From: Ceriagrion tenellum
Taxonomy: Eukaryota > Arthropoda > Insecta > Odonata > Coenagrionidae
DNA: 64,000 nucleotides
Reading direction: 5' to 3'
Assembly: GCA_963169105.1 (NCBI GenBank)
Contig: OY720637.1
Span: 29,011,925-29,075,924 of the forward strand
Position numbers and translations under genes: made by a program. Shown one piece after another: positions 20,910-31,340 of this stretch; positions within the stretch are counted from its first letter, which is position 1; each line of letters starts with the position of its first letter. Below the pieces are notes generated by a model. It searched no databases. It was not told where the DNA came from and was given only the letters and a program-made list of their open reading frames with translations.

Positions 20910-21119
20910 GTTGCTAAGTGAGCTTAGAAGTGCTTCCATTCTTAATTACAAATTTGATTATTGTGTAGTGGATCGGACTTTGTATCTTACACAGTAAAAC
21001 TTTCGAAAGTTTGATATGTTACAACGTTAACCTTCCACCATGTCAAATTTTAAACTTTTGAATTTGATGATTGTTGTATACCCTAATTCCCCTCTCTCGC
21101 CTTCCACCCTCTCACCTCC

Positions 21120-22272
21120 CCCCGGTCACCTCTTCCTAAGGTTTTTCCACTCTCTTCTGCACTAACCCCCTTTAACCACACTTTCCTCCGATGACTATAC
21201 ATTGTGCGCACTTATAATCATTTATTACTTGATGATGATAATGTATAAACATGGAAACCCGGATCGAAGTAACTTTTATGTATGCGGAAAATCGCTCGTT
21301 TTAATTCCGTATTATAGGTTAACTGCTTTAGATGCAGAAGGTTCGATCATTTTCTAAGCCATTTTCTAAGGGTTTTCAACTCACTTCTCCTCTAACACCC
21401 TTGAACCTCACGTTCCTCCGATGACTATACATTGTGCGCACTGAGTATCATTTATTACCCGATGATAATGTATAAACATGGAAACCCGGATCGAAGTAAA
21501 TTTTATGTATGCGGAAAATCGCTCGTTATAATTCCGCATTATAAGTTAACTGCTTTAGATGCAGAAGGTTCGATCATTTTCTAAGCCATTTTCTAAGGTT
21601 TTTCCACTCACTTCTCCACTAACCCCCTTGAACCTCACTTTCCTCCGATGACTATACATTGTGCGCACTTATAATCATTTATTACTTGATGATGATAATG
21701 TATAAACATGGAAACCCGGATCGAAGTAACTTTTATGTATGCGGAAAATCGCTCGTTTTAATTCCGTATTATAGGTTAACTGCTTTAGATGCAGAAGGTT
21801 CGATCATTTTCTAAGCCATTTTCTAAGGGTTTTCAACTCACTTCTCCTCTAACACCCTTGAACCTCACGTTCCTCCGATGACTATACATTGTGCGCACTG
21901 AGTATCATTTATTACCCGATGATAATGTATAAACATGGAAACCCGGATCGAAGTAAATTTTATGTATGCGGAAAATCGCTCGTTATAATTCCGCATTATA
22001 AGTTAACTGCTTTAGATGCAGAAGGTTCGATCATTTTCTAAGCCATTTTCTAAGGTTTTTCCACTCACTTCTCCACTAACCCCCTTGAACCTCACTTTCC
22101 TCCGATGACTATAAATTGTGCGCACTGAGTATCATGTATTACCCGATGATGATGTATAAATATGGAAACCCGGGTCGAAGTAAATTTTATGTTTGCGGAA
22201 AATCGCTCAATTTAATTCCGCATTAAAAGTTAACTGCTTTAGATGCAGAAGGTTCGATCATTTTCTAAGCCA
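21120..22272 (-). repeat. 227-bp satellite array, right arm, with a duplicated dimer
   Basis: Five units, marked by the complement of the start motif (GCGGAAAATCGC) at 21293, 21520, 21750, 21977 and 22204. The first two and the next two units are almost identical pairwise at a spacing of 457 bp, including private changes such as TCTAAGGGTTTTCAAC and CCTCACGTTCC in every second unit. This indicates a recent duplication of a two-unit block. Confidence 0.9.
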
Positions 22273-22399
22273 GATGATTTACTAAATATCCACTATGGTG
22301 ACGTTCTAATTGCTACTCTATATTACTTATGCTATAATTGCAGAATGATTACAGAGTCAACTGTTAATGTCTCGTGGTAGTGAGAGAGCTGTAATTTCA

Positions 22400-22639
22400 T
22401 TAATAAATGATAACACCGACTGTGTTTCAATCCACAGATTTACTTTTATTGGTACTACTTGTCTCGACGCTTCTGCGTCATCTTCAGGTACAAGTTTCTC
22501 ATACCTTGGTCACGGTATATATATGCTGACCAAGGTATGAGAAACTTGAACCTGAAGATGACGCAGAAGCATCGAAACTAGTAGTACCAATACAAGTAAA
22601 TCTGTGGATTGAAACATAGTTGGTGTTATCATTTATTAA
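22400..22639. mobile_element. Palindromic foldback element P3
   Basis: The ends TTAATAAATGATAACACC and its complement enclose two inverted copies of the core. The left core, on minus at 22461-22487, is CTGAAGAT-GACGC-AGAA-GCGTC-GAGAC. The right core, on plus at 22552-22578, is CTGAAGATGACGC-AGAA-GCATC-GAAAC. The centre is a further long complement around ACCAAGGTATGAGAAACTT. Confidence 0.85.
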
Positions 22640-22819
22640 AAATGGACTTCCACAAGGTTACACCTGTAACGATTGAAATGAGCTGCAATTTCATTGCTAC
22701 ATTTCTTATTTGAGCAATTTCTTTGTATACGTTTGTGTTTAGACTACATTTTGGTTTGCTAAAAGTATTCAGATTTTTCTGTTTCACCTTATTAGCTCCC
22801 TGTATCGCATTTAATTTAA

Positions 22820-23080
22820 CTCCGATATCGGCAGAGTAGATGGCTAGAGGATGTAATAAGGGGCGAGGGGTTGCTCAAGAATGTGATAGAGGGAAGGATG
22901 TTGGTCAAGCGGGTAAGAGGAAGAATGAAAATAGGTTTCATGGACACGATGAAGAAGGGCAGATCGTATGCTGAGGCAATGAAGGGTATTCTAGAACGAG
23001 ATAGGCCCCTGAAAAAGTAGAAAACCGGGAGGAGATCCTCTGTCATTTAAAAAAAACCTACCTTAACCGGTAGAATACTG
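22820..23080 (+). mobile_element. LINE-S 3' end
   Basis: In sense it reads GRWLEDVIRG, VIEGRMLVKRVRGR, IGFMDTMKKGRSYAEAMKG, ILERDRPLK and a stop, then AAACCGGGAGGAGATCCTC and CCGGTAGAATACTG. The coding part is open but 5' truncated. Its 3' half is part of the tandem duplication 22932-23712. Confidence 0.8.
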
Positions 23081-23712
23081 TTAAAAAATACCATTTAATA
23101 TCGGAGGTTCATCCGTGGATAAAGTATCATTCTAAATTTTGTATTTGATGTATGCGTGAAGGTCCTCCCTGTAATTTCATGTGCTAATTTGGAACATATC
23201 TTCATTTCGCTAGTTGGGCCCAGCCACCCTCCTTGATCTGCATCACTCAGCGAGTGGTAATTCAGTGAAGATTCATTTGCGGGCTACCGTGGTGATGGAG
23301 TGGACTTATAAATATTGGCAATTTAGGTTTAATGGACAGGATGAAGAAGGGTAGATCGTATGCTGAGGCGAAAAAGGGTATTCTAGAGCGAAATAGGCCC
23401 CTGAAAGTGTAGAAAACTGGGAAGAGATCCTCTGTCATTTACCAAAACCTACCTTAACCGGCAGAATACGTTTAAAAAATAGAATTTAATATCGGAGGTT
23501 CAACCGTAGATAAAATATCATTCTAAATTTTGTATTTGATGTATACATGAAATTCCTCTCTGTAATTGCGAGTGCTAATTAGGAACAAACCTTCATTTCG
23601 CTAGTTGGGCCCAGCCACCCTCCTTGATCTGCATCACTCAGCGAGTGGTAATTCAGTGAAAATTCGTTTGCGGGCTCCCGTGGTGACGGAGTGGACTTAT
23701 AAATATTGGCAA
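22932..23712 (+). repeat. 391-bp tandem duplication containing a LINE-S 3' end
   Basis: Unit 1 (22932-23321) and unit 2 (23322-23712) both run from TAGGTTTMATGGACA through the LINE-S 3' end, then ATTTAATATCGGAGGTTCA, GCTAGTTGGGCCCAGCCACC and GACTTATAAATATTGGCAA. They differ by scattered substitutions. Flanking non-LINE DNA is included, so this is a segmental duplication and not two insertions. Confidence 0.85.
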
Positions 23713-24100
23713 CGCCGCATTTGCGCCACCCTCATCCCCCCCAGCCCTCCCGCACGCGAGTATGTATTCCCTTGCCTCTCGTCGAGCCTCAAAGCGCCTC
23801 TCCTCGCCTCTTCCCCCTTCGCTCAACATCCGCCTCCTCCCTCCTTTCATCACGCCACCCCCACCTCTCTCCAATCTCCCACTTCCTTTCTGCGTATCCC
23901 TCCTCCCGCCCCCTCCTCCGCCCCTAACCCCCCCGCCCTGCCGCCGCCGAATCGTCAGCCCTTCCCCACCACCGCCCGTTTTCGCAGCTTCCTGTGTCGA
24001 TGGCTCACGCGATTTTCGCGATGCGTGTGCTCAGCTCTCATTGTGCGATTCTGATGCGCTATCGATTACCATACTACACGTCGAGTCATTGTTGTATCAT
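23713..24100. other. CpG- and C-rich patch
   Basis: A strongly C-rich plus strand gives proline/serine-rich open frames in all three directions (up to 149 residues), explained by base composition. TATAAATA lies just upstream at 23698-23705, and also in the first unit of the duplication. A promoter is possible but not shown. Confidence 0.35.
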
Positions 24101-25189
24101 TAGTAGTCGCAGGTTTCCTCGGGTGCATGCAAATATATTATGGATCGGGATCTCGTTGCCAAAAATTGTTGTCTAGAATTCCGTAAACAATTAACTTTTT
24201 GGAAAGTCCAGTGAAGAAAGACGGAAGTTCAAATGTAAATACAGTCGACAGATTGTAAACAAACACGTCTTACCGGTTTTGCCATGAATTTCAAATTTCC
24301 CAAATTATCATTTGGATGAATTGGTTTTTACTTACAAGTAATCATAATGTAGTGGGTAAAAATGTAGTACTACACGCGGAACGTAATTATACACTTTTTT
24401 AATACTGTCCGGTCTACAGACATATTTAACCTCTCCAAATTTAATTACACAAATGCACAATTAACTTCTTAGCACTTCGTGAATATCGCTATTTTTAATA
24501 ATGGGAAATTTAATAATAATGCGAGGTGACTTCATGAGTATTCCCAATGGCCATCATTGCAGTGCAGGTAAAAGGAATGCACTTACCGCCGCCTTGAACA
24601 GATTCTTATTTTTCAATCCAAGTCTCCTATTTTGGATCCTCGTAGACGCACACCCTGTTTTGCAGCCTGTTACGAAGCTCGTTCTGTTCAAACAAGGCAT
24701 TCTGAATACTTTAAGTGGGCAAAACAGACTTAATGCATTCCAATTAAAATCGTATTCTGGCAAAAAACGTAGTCGGCGGCACACGATGAACGTTTCATTA
24801 ACCTCTTACTGATTTCCTGTATTAGATATTTCCTCTCTATCATTGAAAAAGTAAATTTTAGATAACAAATATAGCAAGATATATTCTAATCATCAGTTAA
24901 TTCAAATCTCCTCGATCGTTATTGAATATTCACTACAGTCTCACGTTAGCAACAATCAACTACATCTATATACAATAACAACAGAAAAGACTCTAATCGA
25001 AGAAGCGCCAAGGCCTGGGTGAACTAAAAGTTGAAATTTAGGCAACACGTAGCCTAGGCAACAAAGCTTAACATCCGAATCCATAATATATATTCATGGC
25101 TGGAACACTCACGGTACCCATGCTGTGATATAACATCTTCAGCACCTGCGTAAAGACAACCATGACGTGATATCACGTCATGCCGCAGT
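24101..25189. other. Unassigned AT-rich stretch with a short perfect palindrome at the end
   Basis: Open frames at 24501-24812 and 24554-24784 overlap on opposite strands and have no recognisable domain. The palindrome at 25161-25182 is listed separately. Confidence 0.35.
25161..25182. repeat. 22-bp perfect palindrome with two CACGTCATG half sites
   Basis: Each half is CATGACGTGAT or its complement, giving a perfect self-complementary 22-mer with an ATAT-centred axis. The halves contain ACGTCA, a CRE half-site core. It precedes a CpG-rich patch. Confidence 0.6.
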
Positions 25190-25570
25190 CAAAGGTAAAA
25201 CACCACGTTACCTCCCCTGCCACCCTTTGGTAATGCTTGCGCCCACCCCCTACACCGCTGCACCCTCATTTCCCCCTCGCGCCGCGACCGAAAATTGCGC
25301 CGCGCCGACTCTTTCCTGTCTACTCTCCCCGTGCTAGACGCTCGCAGGCGGACGCACACCCTGAGCCCTTTCACCCATCCAATCTACCCATGGACCGCGC
25401 TTCCCTTCCCGAGGGCCCATTATGGGTCGAGTGAGAGGTGACGCGAGAGTGGGTTGTGGCAGAAGAGGGTGGGCTCGCGGGGGTTGATGTTACGGCGGGA
25501 AAAGGGCGAAGGGAAGGACCACGAAGATGGCGCTTCTGCTCTTCTTTGGGGACTCTCATCTGCCATTCAG
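25190..25570. other. CpG-rich patch
   Basis: Dense CpG (for example CGCGCCGCGACCG and GCGCCGCGCCGAC) contrasts with the AT-rich surroundings. Frames on both strands are basic and low in complexity. A CpG-rich host promoter or first exon is possible; no domain supports it. Confidence 0.35.
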
Positions 25571-25767
25571 ACTCAGCTTTTTTTTCAACCACTTTCCTCA
25601 TCTCCAAAACATACCCTTCTGTCTCTTTCTGCGCCAGTTCTTTTATCATAACCCCGCAACTTTCTATTTCCAAGTAGCTTCAGTTTCCCATGCATGATTA
25701 CTAATCTTTTTCTTTAGCGGTATTTTTTTATTCGTTGTTCTGCATGAGTAGAAGTACTTTTTTTAGA

Positions 25768-26215
25768 GTGTTCTACCGGTTAAAGTAGGTTTCATTGAAT
25801 GTCAGAAAATCTCCTCCCGGTTTTCTACACTTTCAGGGGCCTATCTACCTATCACACTCTTCAGCAACCCACCGCTCCTTATTACATCCTCCAGCCATCT
25901 ACCCTGCCTATCCCGGATTTCACTCAGAAGTTTCCTTTCCTCGCCCACCATCTCAAGCACTTCCTCGTTAGTCTTCCTCTCCGTCCACCTCACCTTCTCC
26001 ATCCTTCTCCACACCCACATCTCAAATGCCTGCAGCCTATTCTCTTCTGTCTTTCTGATGGTCTACGTTTATGTACCATACAACGCTTCGCTCCATATCA
26101 AGCTCTTCACCTCCCTCTTCTTCACATACTTTCCCAATGTCTCCGTCATCAGCTCCCCTCTATTACTGAACGTCTCTTTAGCTAGCGCTATTCTCTTCCG
26201 TATGCCTTTGCTAAA
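25768..26215 (-). mobile_element. LINE-S copy with an internal deletion
   Basis: The minus strand keeps the 3' signature (TTCTACCGG at 25779-25787 in the complement) and the stretch CCCGGTTTTCTACACTTTCA. It then jumps from GGGGCCTATC directly to CACTCTTCAGCAACCC, omitting the segment for GKRGRGRKRIGFMDGMKKGR and its surroundings, before continuing to TTCCGTATGCCTTTGCT at 26215. Confidence 0.75.
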
Positions 26216-26990
26216 AGTACGTATAGGGCTACCATAATCCTCCATTCTTCTCTATTCATATCTCTACATATAAGGAGGCTGTACAGGGCTCCTAATCTAT
26301 ATATAGCTCTCTGATAATTTGATTATTGCCTCAATCTATTTTTATGCCAGTGCACCTCTCACTTGGCTTGCCTTCTGAAGTGTTTACTTTCATTTTTCTT
26401 TGACGTCGTGCCGTTCGCTTCACTTCCGCTTCGCTTCCTTCAATTAATATCCTTTTAGAGCGCGCTCTCCTCAGTTTAATTGCATTCGTAATGGACCTTT
26501 CCACTTCTACTAATCTGAACATATCTTTCTTTTTTATTTTTCTCTGTTTAAATGTTATTTATTATTTAATGGGCTCTTAAAATTCCTCGTAGTATGGGAT
26601 ATGATTCGTCTTGGTCTTGCTTTCATGTATTTGGTTTTGGTCCTCTCTTCCCTGGTATTCTGTCATCGCAGACCTTAAAGGATCCTCTAATCAGTTAACA
26701 ACTCCACTCGTATCGAATTTTCACGGCCTAATCCATCATGTGCAACATTGGAGATCAGAGACATACCGATGACTCAGTAATGTGAATGGTTGACAGTCCA
26801 TCCACCATGCCTGAACAACCTGTACTAGAAGTGCTATTGTGGAATTTATAAGTCGTCCTCAATTAACGTTTATCTGTTGACTCTTTGTGTATTTTTTTAT
26901 ATTTTACCATTAGTGGAAAGGATATATTTGTGATTCAATATCTATGAATTTTGGCCAATGTTTCCAGATTAAATCGAGACTGACTTTCTG
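26216..26990. other. Unassigned
   Basis: No coding homology or repeat partner recognised. Confidence 0.35.
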
Positions 26991-27140
26991 TAGGAATAAC
27001 TCATAATAAAAGCGATGTACTATTCCACTATGTTATTAATGCTGTCTACCCAATAACGTCTATTGCGTCACTTTCAAGGCAAACAGCTTTTTCTTGAAAA
27101 TGACGCTGTAGATGTCAAAACCGGTATATAACATTAAAAA
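26991..27140. mobile_element. Foldback element P4, right arm cut by a LINE
   Basis: It begins AATAACTCATAATAAAAGCG, as does foldback P7 at 33061. It has a mirrored TGACGCAATAGACGT core on the left (read on minus) and TTGAAAATGACGC-TGTA-GATGTC-AAAAC on the right. The right arm ends at about 27140, where LINE coding begins. Confidence 0.7.
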
Positions 27141-27950
27141 TGAAAACTTATTTCAATGATTTAGGGGTCATCTTTGACCAAAAGCTCCTTTTTAGTGAGC
27201 ATATTTCTTCAATTTCTAAAACAGCGATGTCCATAGTGGGGATTCTATACAGACTTAATGAAATTACCGACCCTTTGCCCTTAAATCTGTGTTTCTTGGT
27301 TGTGTACTGCCCATCCTTAAGTAATTTTCTCCCATCTGGTTAACTGCGTCCCCCACTACACTTAAAATACTCAACCGCTGCCTTAATTTCTTTTTAGCCA
27401 TAGTCCGGCATCGCCTGCCCTCCCTTAGACACAGCCTTCTAGTTGAAATTCTTTTGTCTCTAGGTCTCTCACATCTCCCACATCGCCGGCTAATTTTCGA
27501 CCTAAAATTCCTTCTCTCTATCATGAACGGGTCCCTCCGCTCTGATCTCTCCTGTTTTTCACTCCGCATCCCTGTCCGCACCACTCGCGATGTAAGTCTG
27601 TTTCACACACCCGAATTCCGTCTCTCCACCTCCCAACGTTCCATTTTCTACCGCCTACCTTCATTTTTTAATACCCTTGCCAACAGTCACCCTACCCTTG
27701 ACCTTTTATCCTCACGCAACATCTTTTCTTCCCAACTTAAACGCATTGTGTCCTCCTCTTCTTCCCTGCCACAAAATTGACTTTTTTTCTTTTTCTTTCT
27801 GTTGATTATTGTTCTTATTGTTTTTACTATATATTTTTGTTTTATTTATTAACTTTTTGTTATTAAAACCCATTTTTAAGGCCCTAGTTGCTTTTTTTTG
27901 CGTGTTAATAAATAATTTGCGTGAAAATAAATAAATAAAAAAAACCTTGT
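27140..27950 (+). mobile_element. Jockey-superfamily-like LINE fragment with 3' tail (pseudogene)
   Basis: The frame 27140-27343 gives DLGVIFDQKLLFSEHISSI, the usual block after the reverse transcriptase core (KDLGVxFDxxLxFxxHI). After a frame break, 27454-27780 gives LGLSHLPHRRLIFDLKFLL, then RTTRDVSLFHTPEF and FNTLANSHPTLDLLSSRNIF, the C-terminus of Jockey/CR1-like elements. A T-rich 3' UTR follows and the tail is AAATAAATAAATAAAAAAAA at about 27926-27945. It is 5' truncated and has a stop between the two frames. Confidence 0.85.
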
Positions 27951-30221
27951 AGACCTGTACATCGTTTTTATTAGAAGATATTCCTTCTCGCCGTTCCACG
28001 GCGTAACGCCCCAATCAATTGATTTGATACTTTTCCAGGTGATGTTGTATAACGATGGAATAATTTTGGCTCTCTCTCATCGTGAAAAAATATGGCAAAG
28101 ACCAGTATTGAGCATTGTTTTATTTGACTTAAATTCGCTTGGATTCATTGGCAATAGTCTGAAATTCACCTTTATAATCTCTACTCCACGGCGCCCATTC
28201 TGTATCGTAACTTTGAAATCTGTCACAGCGATGCGGAGAGAAGTAATTTGAGTGCATCTAGTGAGCATGCATTAGATTCCATTTTTTCGAGGATTTTCTT
28301 AATTTCGCCCATGGATCTAATCAAAGTTCCGCGACGCCTTGGGGTTGTAAATGCTTCAAGTGAACCGGGTGCTTCATTCTCTTGAAAACAAAGCGGACTT
28401 GAGAATGACGGCGTCATATTATCCGGTGATGAATATTTATAAGGATTCTTCGAGGAGAGGGATGACTTGTGAGTTGTAAGGCGTCTCTTTTAACTCAGCG
28501 GGAAGCCGTGGAGCGATCCAGAGACGCATCCCTTGAGGTTTTATGAGTTCCTGAGAGAGAGAGAGTGTTCTGCGTATGTGTGCGAAGTTATTATTTTCTG
28601 AATTAAGAAAGTCACAAGATTTTTCCTGGCGGAAACCAGTTTTCCAGCATGCTTTTTATAGCGAGTACGGAAATATCCTTTGCTAAATAATTTATCCCAA
28701 ATACGAACGGCCATGAAGTCGCTTTGAGGAGGATTTCGTTGATCAAAAGTCATTTAGACTGACTGTTTTTATTTAATTCGCCGGCCAGCCATTTATGTTT
28801 ACCGCTAACAGTCAGAAACTGACTCAGGATCACAGAAATTGGGGACAGAATTAATTAGTGTTTGCCAATGCGATTTTATCTTCCTTGAGTTCCATCCGTT
28901 CGTAAGTCTCATCAAAGCTGTATTCAAATGCTCTTCATCCAGAGTAAAAATGTCTCATCTTTAGAAATATCCCGTTGGACATTATGCCAAATTGTGGACA
29001 ATCTTTCCCATTTAAAGCCGAATTTTTTTAACCAAATTCTAGCATATGTATCACAAAATAAATCGGATTTTATTGCATATTTCGCATGTTTCGGCAAGAA
29101 ATGTGCATCTCAAAATGAATACGAAAGTTTTGGTTTGATTAAACAAATTATTTTTCTGGAAAGTGACACTGGCTATGGATTCTTGGGCTCCGTAACTGCG
29201 TGTTGCTCTGTCCATTTTTAGATATATATTCTCGCTAAACTGTTTTTATATCGCTTATCATTCAATTTTTCCAGTTGTTGAAAATGAATCCATTCATATT
29301 GAAATTAGAATATTCTTATCCATTATTCATCTCATCATCAACGAATATAATTTTTACATTAATTTGATGCATATCGATAAATAATGAAGATGTCTTATGG
29401 AATTAATTTAGCTTCATTTTTTTACAGACTGTTACAATAAATATTATGGAACTTGAGTAATTACTTACCCTTCCTTGGTATTTTTTTTTACTCCATTGTA
29501 CCTGTGTTTACGAGGAGGAACTATTTGAATTTGGAAAAGGGAAACTTTTACATCCAAATATGGTGATGATAATGGACATGTATTATTTGTATTGAACAAA
29601 TTACATTAGCGACTTGATTATCTCATGGATTAGATCGGAAACGATGATTATTTACTACCCAATGCTAGTTGACGTTGAATTCTCTCAACTCACTACCCCT
29701 AGTCAGACAGCCGAGGAAAACTTCGATATGTCCAGCATGGACACCCTAATCCTGATGGAAATCCATGATACATTCGTCTTCATCTTTTCTTCAGGAAAGT
29801 CTCAAGTAATTTTGATACTTGAAATAGACATTAATGAATTATATCTGTCTTAATCATCAATATTTAGTTAATTTCGTACTTTAAATTGGAATCGATGTAG
29901 CTTGTGTAGTTTAATCCTCCTGTTAAAAATAATTTTTTTCCAGGCAATAAAACGTTTTAACACGTTTGAATCAACCTCAGCTGTATTAAAAAAATTCCCT
30001 TTACATTCTCTTACTCATCCATTATTTGATCTCTTTATTTATTACAAATCTCCAAGGAAATTCCTACTTAGCAACAGCAATAACTGTTGATCTTTAACAT
30101 ACCATCTGATACAATCTATATAGTAACTTGTACAACAAAATAACAACAGCTTGTACCACCGTCATTTCGCCAACAAGTCGTCAAGACTTGATCTGCGTTT
30201 GTTTTTTGTCTGGACTGCTAT
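27951..30221. other. Unassigned AT-rich stretch
   Basis: About 2.3 kb without recognisable coding homology, MITE or SINE. A GA dinucleotide run lies at 28555-28569. The frame 28928-29221 (97 residues) has no family signature. Confidence 0.4.
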
Positions 30222-30390
30222 ATGAAACACTAAAATATATAGCACTTCTCCCACAGGTTAAATTTTTAAGGTACAGCGCGTTTCAGCTGTCAAGCCATCA
30301 TCAGGTACCTGATGATGGCTTGACAGCTGAAACGCGTTGTACCTTAAAGATTAAACCTGTGGAAGAAGTGCTGCATATGTTAGTGTTTCA
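30222..30390. mobile_element. Foldback element P5, near-perfect 169-bp palindrome
   Basis: TGAAACACTAAAATATATAG at the left pairs with TATGTTAGTGTTTCA at the right, and pairing continues to the centre GGTACC at 30304-30309. The right core at 30309-30333 reads CTGATGATGGCT-TGAC-AGCT-GAAAC and the left half repeats it on the minus strand. Only a few mismatches interrupt arms of about 84 bp. Confidence 0.9.
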
Positions 30391-30519
30391 TTGTGTTATC
30401 CTTCCACTACGTTTCGCCGGACACAGTTACGTGTACTGCTATATGATTGTGAATGGAAATTAATGCCCTTAAACTTTCAAGAGAGCAAATGTCGAAGTAA
30501 CTGAAGTTTATTATCGCGC
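30391..30519. other. Short unassigned spacer
   Basis: No feature recognised. Confidence 0.3.
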
Positions 30520-31340
30520 TGAGTTTCGAAGCTATGCGCGGGCCATATATTTTCAAGTCGCGAAACAGCGTCGCGCGTCAAATGCGCCCCCACGATTCCC
30601 CCATCTGGCCCCATCGCACTCTCAATTTAACCCTTTACATCCCCTCCCGCCCCCGCTGTTGCCACCTGACGTATAAAAATGCTGTCTTCCGGGTTTTTCG
30701 GCTTCGGATCCGTGGCTGTTTTTTTACCTTTTATTTCTCAAGCCCACTCTCTCTCTCTCTCTCTCTCCCCACTCTGTCGACTCCCAGAGAAACGCGACGT
30801 TGACATTTCCCCCGGCCGGGAATCGATGACAGACCACTTGTGACGTCACGAACCCGGAGCACGGTCTCGCGTGCCCGCTGTCATTTGTTCTTTTTTTTTA
30901 ATTCCTCCCCTCACTCACTCCCGTCTTTCAGTCCGTCGAATTTCTCTCTTTTTTCCTTTCGGATTTCGTTTTTGTTTTGTCTCCCTTCCCCCTGCCCTTT
31001 TGACGACAAATTGCCTCAATGGGACTGCTATTTGTAAGGGGGTGGGGTATCGGGGGGGAACAAAGCGACGCTCCTAGCCTATCATCTTTTTTTTCTCAAT
31101 TTTTGGTTTATTTCTCCGCCATTATCTTCACACGGTCGCCGAGTGACACTTTGGGGGCTCGGTCGCGGATTTTATTCATTTTTCTTCGGGAGTCAACGAT
31201 CGCGTCTGTGGCGAGGGAATCGAAGGGAAAGGCTCAGGGGGGGGAGGTTACCCCTGCGGACCCTGCCTACAGACAGACCCCGTCTGACCCGCGGTATTTT
31301 TCCAGTCTGTAGGGGAAAACCTCATCCCGTGGTTGAAAGG
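30520..31340. other. CpG-rich segment with a CRE octamer and a CT microsatellite
   Basis: CpG and C/T density is high (GCGACGTTGAC, CCCGGCCGGG, GTCGCGGATTTT). It includes a (CT)12-like run near 30746-30771 and TGACGTCA at 30841-30848. Frames are serine/leucine-rich or basic without domains. This is a good candidate for host regulatory DNA, but no gene can be attached to it. Confidence 0.4.
30841..30848. promoter_or_regulatory. CRE-type octamer TGACGTCA
   Basis: Full palindromic octamer in the CpG-rich segment, preceded by CCCCCGGCCGGGAATCGATG. Function is inferred from the motif only. Confidence 0.35.

Larger units (their letters stand above)
19362..22272. repeat. 3-kb inverted repeat built from satellite arms
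   Basis: 19362-20294 (933 bp) and 20884-22272 (1389 bp) are reverse complements over their full length: satellite units, a GC-rich strip with GGGGGGAGGTGAGAAGG, a single-copy strip including TTTAAAATTTGACATGGTGG and CCGATCCA, and finally TTAAGGTGGTTCGAGCGAGA. The length difference is a 457-bp dimer duplication in the right arm. The 590-bp spacer is mostly MITE-R copy 2. Confidence 0.9.

Noticed and set aside
19199..22272. CRISPR-like array of regularly spaced repeats
   Set aside because: Units are contiguous 227-bp satellite monomers without distinct spacers, and the surroundings are eukaryotic.
22400..22639. Calling the foldback core a bona fide hammerhead ribozyme
   Set aside because: CTGANGA and GAAAC are present, but a U separates CTGANGA from the stem, some family members lose G8, and stem I cannot be drawn. 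It is kept only as a hypothesis in the findings.
23605..24103. Proline-rich frames up to 149 residues
   Set aside because: All three frames are rich in proline or serine because the plus strand is C-rich; no domain or splice evidence.
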